NCBI GenBank assembly: GCA_964568045.1
Contig: CAZMOL010000054.1
Location: 1-10,341 of the forward strand
Direction: 5' to 3'
Origin: CAZDDA01 sp964568045
GTDB taxonomy: Bacteria > Bipolaricaulota > Bipolaricaulia > UBA7950 > UBA9294
DNA length: 10,341 bases
This document shows positions 6,383 through 10,341 of the stretch, piece by piece. Each line of letters starts with the position of its first letter. Within the stretch, counting starts at the first letter, position 1. Below the pieces are notes generated by a model. It was not told the origin of the DNA. It saw nothing but the letters and a program-made list of their open reading frames with translations, and made no database searches. Both the position numbers and the translations under genes were made by a program.

Positions 6383-7272
6383 GATGGAGCACTACTCGGC
6401 GCGTAGGCGACTCGGATAGCATCCAAACAGGCGGTGGCTTCATCAGCGAACGCGGCGCCGGGGCGTCCGCCGTAGCGGACTTGCTCGAAGATCGCGGTCA
6501 GGTGGTCAACGTGCTCGTCCTCCATACCGCGTGCACGCAATGCGCCTGCGAATTCACGCGGGGTGAGCACGGCCACACCGGGAACGCTTGCCTTGGTACA
6601 GAGAAGCTCGACCATCTCTTTGTAACACCGACGCACGGCGTCGGCGAGATCTACGCCGGCGCGAATCCGATCGGCAGCGTCCCGTGCGCGGTTGGCCAAC
6701 GCTTCGAGCAGGGTCTCGTCGCTACGGCGGCGACGAAACGCCGGATAAAACTTGAAGACCAATAACGCGGCAAGCCCCGCCGCGACTGCTGCTGCACCGA
6801 CCGCCGTCAGGATGACGGCCCAGTTTGGTGGAGAGACCTCAGGGATCTCGACTCGAATCGGGTCGCCTCCCTGCCCCGGAAACAAGGCCCCGACCCTCAT
6901 CGCTACGTTGTTGAAAGGGACCTCCTTGGGTGGCTTGACCCACATCAGTGCAAGGAACACAGCAAGCGCAATAGCGCTCATAATGAGAAGGGAGCGCCGA
7001 AGTCGGCGCGAGAAGATCGCGCCGATGACCAGAGAGACGAGACAGACCAACACGAGGGCAAAGAATAGGGAGCCGATTCGCTCTGAATTCACGCTCCCTC
7101 CGGGACCGCTTTCTGCGGCTTCCGTGTCAGGTTGTGTCGTGTAGAGAAGCGGTAGGGACTTACCCGGCGCGAGCTGTAGCTGGCTAACCGAACCGATCAA
7201 GACGACGAGCAGTGCGAAGAACAAGAAAAAAGACGCGATGAAGATGAGCCGTCTGCCCCGCGCTGCCCGCAC
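6379..7272 (-). CDS. DUF4129-domain membrane protein
   Basis: A 297-aa membrane protein with four hydrophobic segments (about 9-28, 67-87, 94-112, 151-174) and a cytoplasmic C-terminal DUF4129 domain (about 185-290). The domain shows the family pattern LTPREF at 236-241 and LTAIFEQVRYGG at 258-269. DUF4129 is often found at the C terminus of TgpA-type transglutaminase membrane proteins or as a separate protein in MoxR/DUF58 operons. Here it is separate, and residues 113-150 between helices 3 and 4 are a short loop, too small for a transglutaminase domain. The GTG at 7272 shares its first base with the last base of the aspS stop (TAGTG), with AGGAGG four bases upstream, so translation is probably coupled to aspS. 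Its biochemical function is unknown. Confidence 0.85.
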   Translation of the reverse strand: MRAARGRRLIFIASFFLFFALLVVLIGSVSQLQLAPGKSLPLLYTTQPDTEAAESGPGGSVNSERIGSLFFALVLVCLVSLVIGAIFSRRLRRSLLIMSAIALAVFLALMWVKPPKEVPFNNVAMRVGALFPGQGGDPIRVEIPEVSPPNWAVILTAVGAAAVAAGLAALLVFKFYPAFRRRRSDETLLEALANRARDAADRIRAGVDLADAVRRCYKEMVELLCTKASVPGVAVLTPREFAGALRARGMEDEHVDHLTAIFEQVRYGGRPGAAFADEATACLDAIRVAYAPSSAPS

Positions 7273-9017
7273 TAGCCCTCCTTGAGCGCTAGGCCCAATT
7301 CATCCAACTGGACTGGGTCGACCGGCATCGGCGCCTCGGTGAGCGGACACAGCCCGGTCGCCGTCTTGGGAAACGCGATGACATCGCGCAGCGAGGTCTC
7401 GTTGGCCATCAACATCACCAAGCGATCAAGGCCGAGGGCAAAACCGCCGTGTGGGGGCGCACCGTAGTCGAGCGCACGCAGGAAGAACCCGAATCGAAGC
7501 TGCGCCTCCTGCTCGGAGATTCCGAGCAAGCGGAAGATGCGCTCCTGAAGTTCTCTGGAGTGGATTCGAATGCTGCCGCTGCCAAGCTCCGTTCCGTTTA
7601 ACACAAGATCGTAGGCGTTTGAGAGGACCGAAAGGGGGTCGGCCTCAAGGCTCTCTACGTCTTGTGCGCGCGGCGAGGTGAACGGGTGGTGCTCACTGGT
7701 GAGGTTTCCCTCCTCGTCGCAACCGAATAGAGGATAATCAGTGACCCACACGAAGTTCCACCCATCCTCGGCCAGGTTCTCCATGGTCGCCACTTCCGAC
7801 CTCAGGCTACTCAAGGCGTTCTCGATCCCCTCACCGGCGAGCAGGAGGATCAGGTCGCCCGATTTGGCTTCGAACGCATTGACGATGGCGTCAAGCGTCT
7901 CCTCAGTGAGAAACTTAGCCAGCGGCGAGGAGATCTCCTCCTGCAGCTTGATCCACAACAGGCCCTTCGCACCGGCAGCGACCGCGGCCTCTTGCAGGCT
8001 GTCGAGGGCAGAGCGCGAATATCCTGCACAGCCGACCGCATTCAGGCCCGCCACCTTCCCACCGGCAGCCACGGCCTCGCTGAACACACGAAACTCGCTT
8101 TGTGCCACAAGATCCGAGATATCGTGGACCTCCATCCCAAAGCGCAGATCGGGCTTGTCCGTGCCGTAGAGTGCAACGGCCTCGGCGTGGGTAAGACGGG
8201 GGAACGGCGACACCAACTCGATGCCGAGAACCTCGTTGAAGACGCGCACGTGCATCTCTTCCAGGATCTCCAACACCTCGTCCTTGCCGCGCGGAAAGGA
8301 GATTTCCAGGTCGAGCTGCGTGAATTCGGGCTGACGATCGGCGCGCAGGTCCTCGTCGCGGAAGCACTTGACAAGCTGCACGTACCGATCGATGCCGCCG
8401 ATCATGAACAGCTGCTTGAACAACTGCGGAGACTGAGGGAGCGCGTAGAAGCTGCCCGGCGAAAGTCGGCTTGGAACAAGGAAATCGCGTGCCCCCTCCG
8501 GAGTCGACTTCGTGAGAAACGGAGTCTCGATCTCCAGAAAGCTGTTCTCGGAGAAGTAGTCGCGGATTGTCTTGAAGATGCCGTGTCGCAGCATCAGATT
8601 TTGCTGCATCCGCTCGCGCCGCAGATCGACGTAGCGATAGTGAAGCCGGGTTTCCTCTGTCGTGTCCTCCCCATCCCCCTCGATGAGAAACGGTGGGGTC
8701 GACGAGCGATTGAGGATCTCCAACTCCTCAACGTGGATTTCAATCTCACCCGTCGCCATGTCCGGATTGACGTTTCCTTCGCTACGATGGTCCACGACAC
8801 CGCTTATCGCGATGACGTCCTCGCGATTCAGGGTATGGGCGGATTTGACAGCAGCTTTGTCTTCCGAAAACAGGAGCTGGACCACGCCGGAGCAATCACG
8901 CAGATCAACGAATGTGAGGCTGCCGAGATCCCTTCGCCTCTTTACCCAGCCACACAGGGTGACCAGCCGTCCGATGTCCTTTGAAGACAGGTGGCCACAG
9001 TAGTCGGTTCGATGCAT
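7272..9017 (-). CDS. aspS: Aspartyl-tRNA synthetase, discriminating type
   Basis: This class IIb synthetase (581 aa) charges tRNA-Asp with aspartate in the cytoplasm. The order is that of bacterial AspRS: an N-terminal OB anticodon-binding domain (about 1-105), the catalytic core, a GAD insertion (about 300-410), and the C-terminal catalytic part. Motif 1 lies near 160-175 (FLEIETPFLTKSTPEGARDF), motif 2 at 219-238 (FRDEDLRADRQPEFTQ), and motif 3 at about 522-536 (GGFALGLDRLVML). L31 in RRRDLG matches Leu30 of the E. coli enzyme; non-discriminating enzymes usually have His there. This suggests it charges only tRNA-Asp and that the genome has another route to Asn-tRNA, probably AsnRS. The ATG at 9017 has AAGGAG six bases upstream. 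It heads the MoxR operon. Confidence 0.98.
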   Translation of the reverse strand: MHRTDYCGHLSSKDIGRLVTLCGWVKRRRDLGSLTFVDLRDCSGVVQLLFSEDKAAVKSAHTLNREDVIAISGVVDHRSEGNVNPDMATGEIEIHVEELEILNRSSTPPFLIEGDGEDTTEETRLHYRYVDLRRERMQQNLMLRHGIFKTIRDYFSENSFLEIETPFLTKSTPEGARDFLVPSRLSPGSFYALPQSPQLFKQLFMIGGIDRYVQLVKCFRDEDLRADRQPEFTQLDLEISFPRGKDEVLEILEEMHVRVFNEVLGIELVSPFPRLTHAEAVALYGTDKPDLRFGMEVHDISDLVAQSEFRVFSEAVAAGGKVAGLNAVGCAGYSRSALDSLQEAAVAAGAKGLLWIKLQEEISSPLAKFLTEETLDAIVNAFEAKSGDLILLLAGEGIENALSSLRSEVATMENLAEDGWNFVWVTDYPLFGCDEEGNLTSEHHPFTSPRAQDVESLEADPLSVLSNAYDLVLNGTELGSGSIRIHSRELQERIFRLLGISEQEAQLRFGFFLRALDYGAPPHGGFALGLDRLVMLMANETSLRDVIAFPKTATGLCPLTEAPMPVDPVQLDELGLALKEG

Positions 9018-9035
9018 GACCCGCTCCTTTTTGCT

Positions 9036-9050
9036 GGTGTGGAAAACACC
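9036..9050 (-). repeat. Small hairpin in the aspS leader
   Basis: GGTGT-TTTCC-ACACC on the minus strand is a 5-bp stem with a 5-base loop, at the very 5' end of the predicted aspS transcript and just before its ribosome binding site. It could stabilise the message or be chance. It is far too small for a T-box, and I see no T-box motifs. Confidence 0.3.
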
Positions 9051-9055
9051 GCACT

Positions 9056-9083
9056 ATTATAGATTGTTACGGGAATCGTGCAA
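9056..9083 (-). promoter_or_regulatory. Promoter of the aspS-MoxR operon
   Basis: A perfect -10 box TATAAT (9056-9061) has TTGCAC (9078-9083) 16 bases upstream on the minus strand. The -35 is poor beyond its TTG. Transcription would start near 9049, giving a leader of about 32 nt. No other candidate in the yhaM-aspS gap is better. Confidence 0.6.
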
Positions 9084-9145
9084 TCGAGGCGAAGGCAGCG
9101 CAGTCGGCCCATTGCTCGAAAGCGTAGGCCGATTGTGGAGACAAC

Positions 9146-9189
9146 AAAAAACACACAACAGCGTCGCGAAGGGTATTTGACTTGTTGTG
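9146..9189 (-). terminator. Weak intrinsic terminator candidate after the YhaM-like gene
   Basis: On the minus strand CACAACA (9183-9189) and TGTTGTG (9154-9160) form a perfect 7-bp stem with a 22-base loop, followed two bases later by six T residues. The stem is AT-rich and the loop long, so it would be weak. Its location just after the stop at 9202 fits. Confidence 0.35.
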
Positions 9190-9201
9190 GACAGATGCCG
9201 G

Positions 9202-10230
9202 CTAGGTGGTGGTGAGCTTTCCCTTGAAGAACTTGCGTGCCAACAGCTTGTGCCAATCCGTGAACGGGCCGTCTTCTGTATCGCTGGCGATGTGCATCCG
9301 AATCATGTTCAACTTCGCCGACAGGTTATCGAAATGGTAGACGACCATTGCCTCGGCTGTCTTGGGCAGTATCGCCGAACCGAATTCAAGCTCCCCGTGA
9401 TGAGAGACAATCACGTGCTCCAGAAGCTCCGGGAGACGCTCATCCGACCAATCGATCTTGCTCGCCTCCTCCCGGACCATGTCACGGCCGAGCAGAAGAT
9501 GGCCGACCAGCTGGCCACTGAAGCTGTGGTGGGGTGCAACGGGGTTCTCCAACTCCTTCACCTTGCCGATATCGTGAAGAATTGCCCCGGCGACAGCAAC
9601 GCCGTTGTCAACGCCTGGATAGCCTTTGGAGAATTGAGCAACCCCGGTGGCCACCTCCAGTGTGTGTTCGAGCAGACCCCCAAGATACGCGTGGTGGTAT
9701 TGGATAGCGGCGGGAAACTCCCTAAACGACGCCTCATTGGCGTTGAGAAGCCCTGCGGTCAACTGCTGAAGCGACGGCGGTTCAAGCGTCTGCACAAGGG
9801 CCTGGATCTGCACCCACATCTCATCCACGTCGTGCGCGCTGGTCGGCACAAGGAGTCCCGGGTCGAATCCCGGAATCTTGCCGATCTCCTTCTCGTAGCT
9901 CTCAACGCGGCGGATGGATTCCACAACAAGCTGAAGAACGTTTCGGTACGTTTCGGTTCGTCCTTCAGCAAAAACGAAGTCCCCTTCGTCAAATTGGGTC
10001 GCATAGCGTCGGGCCGCCTCGGCCCATGCTCGGGCAGGAATCGTCCCCGAGCGATCCGCAAGGAGAATCTCCAGGTACGGATCCCCGGTGCGGGTCGAGC
10101 GCTGGGACTTCTGCTTGACAAGGAAGCACTGAGAGATTCTTTGCCCCTCTCGCAGCTCCTTGACCAAAGTATGCATCAAAGGATACGAAACCTCTCCGCG
10201 TAGGTGTTCACCGAGCTTGCCAGCGGTCAC
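9202..10230 (-). CDS. yhaM: YhaM-like 3'-5' exoribonuclease (OB-fold plus HD domain)
   Basis: A 342-aa predicted cytoplasmic 3'-5' exonuclease of the YhaM/CBF1 family, which trims RNA (and in some members DNA) ends. An OB-fold occupies about 25-115, with the typical TRTGDPYLEILLADRSGTIPA (split across 47-67). The HD phosphohydrolase domain follows (about 170-320), with metal ligands visible as H180 in QYHH, H189 in LLEH, H219-D220 in AILHDIGK, the HH pair at 277-278 in VSHHGE, and D301 in YHFDNLSAK. This order and the length (B. subtilis YhaM is slightly shorter) support the call. The GTG at 10230 has AAAGGA about five bases upstream; the ATG at codon 19 lacks a well-placed ribosome binding site, though it would give a YhaM-like N terminus. 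It has its own promoter and precedes aspS by 184 bases. Confidence 0.88.
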   Translation of the reverse strand: MTAGKLGEHLRGEVSYPLMHTLVKELREGQRISQCFLVKQKSQRSTRTGDPYLEILLADRSGTIPARAWAEAARRYATQFDEGDFVFAEGRTETYRNVLQLVVESIRRVESYEKEIGKIPGFDPGLLVPTSAHDVDEMWVQIQALVQTLEPPSLQQLTAGLLNANEASFREFPAAIQYHHAYLGGLLEHTLEVATGVAQFSKGYPGVDNGVAVAGAILHDIGKVKELENPVAPHHSFSGQLVGHLLLGRDMVREEASKIDWSDERLPELLEHVIVSHHGELEFGSAILPKTAEAMVVYHFDNLSAKLNMIRMHIASDTEDGPFTDWHKLLARKFFKGKLTTT

Positions 10231-10261
10231 ACTCTTCCTTTCCCGATCATCTTTTCCTGCC

Positions 10262-10291
10262 AGTGTAAGTGCTGCCGCGAAGACAAGTCAA
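10262..10291 (-). promoter_or_regulatory. Promoter of the YhaM-like gene
   Basis: TTGACT (10286-10291, 5 of 6 to consensus) and TACACT (10262-10267, 4 of 6) are 18 bases apart on the minus strand, about 30 bases upstream of the GTG at 10230. The rest of the window to 10341 shows no gene I can support. Confidence 0.45.
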
Positions 10292-10341
10292 CCGACTGCC
10301 ATTGGTATCTGATGGCCGGTTAGCCCCTGCCGCCTCCAAGC

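Noticed and set aside
7992..8984. Long plus-strand open frame (330 codons) opposite aspS
   Set aside because: The opposite strand is a confident AspRS with all class II motifs; the antisense product matches nothing.
9187..10203. Long plus-strand open frame (338 codons) opposite the YhaM-like gene
   Set aside because: The minus strand carries OB-fold and HD motifs in order; the plus-strand frame is a codon-usage shadow.
1..10341. CRISPR arrays, insertion sequences, phage attachment sites, rRNA
   Set aside because: I saw no regularly spaced direct repeats, transposase motifs, terminal inverted repeats of IS type or rRNA-like stretches on either strand.

Overview
This is a bacterial chromosomal window of moderately high GC. 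Starts mix ATG, GTG and TTG, and most genes have strong Shine-Dalgarno sequences of the AGGAGG type. I cannot fix the phylum from the sequence. A discriminating-type AspRS, a YhaM-like exonuclease, a MoxR/DUF58/DUF4129 operon and a lipoprotein serpin occur together, which suggests an environmental lineage rather than a well-studied model group. This is inference only.

Left end (1-744, minus strand): a type II toxin-antitoxin pair. An AbrB/MazE-fold antitoxin overlaps a PIN-domain (VapC) toxin that runs off the window edge. Upstream is a sigma70-like promoter whose -10 box is one arm of a perfect inverted repeat, as expected for autorepression.

815-1339 (minus) is a DinB-superfamily protein with a plausible three-His metal site. 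The next ~350 bases hold no convincing gene. 1697-3010 (plus) is the only plus-strand gene: a serpin with a lipoprotein signal peptide and an intact inhibitory hinge. A perfect 9-bp hairpin at 3031-3056 separates it from the convergent operon.

3044-9017 (minus) is one tightly packed operon. In transcription order it holds aspS, a DUF4129 membrane protein, a 195-aa membrane protein with an Arg/Lys cluster, a MoxR AAA+ ATPase, a DUF58 protein and a 173-aa multi-pass membrane protein. The junctions after aspS are a 1-nt overlap, an ATGA overlap, direct TAG-ATG abutment, a 1-nt gap (or 23-nt overlap, depending on start) and a 10-nt overlap, so translational coupling is likely throughout. The MoxR/DUF58/DUF4129 trio is the core of a widespread envelope-associated system of poorly known function. 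Here the usual transglutaminase partner (TgpA type) is not seen, and the genes follow a housekeeping tRNA synthetase.

9202-10230 (minus) is a YhaM-like OB-fold plus HD-domain 3'-5' exoribonuclease with its own promoter at the right edge. A weak terminator candidate and an aspS promoter lie in the gap between it and aspS.
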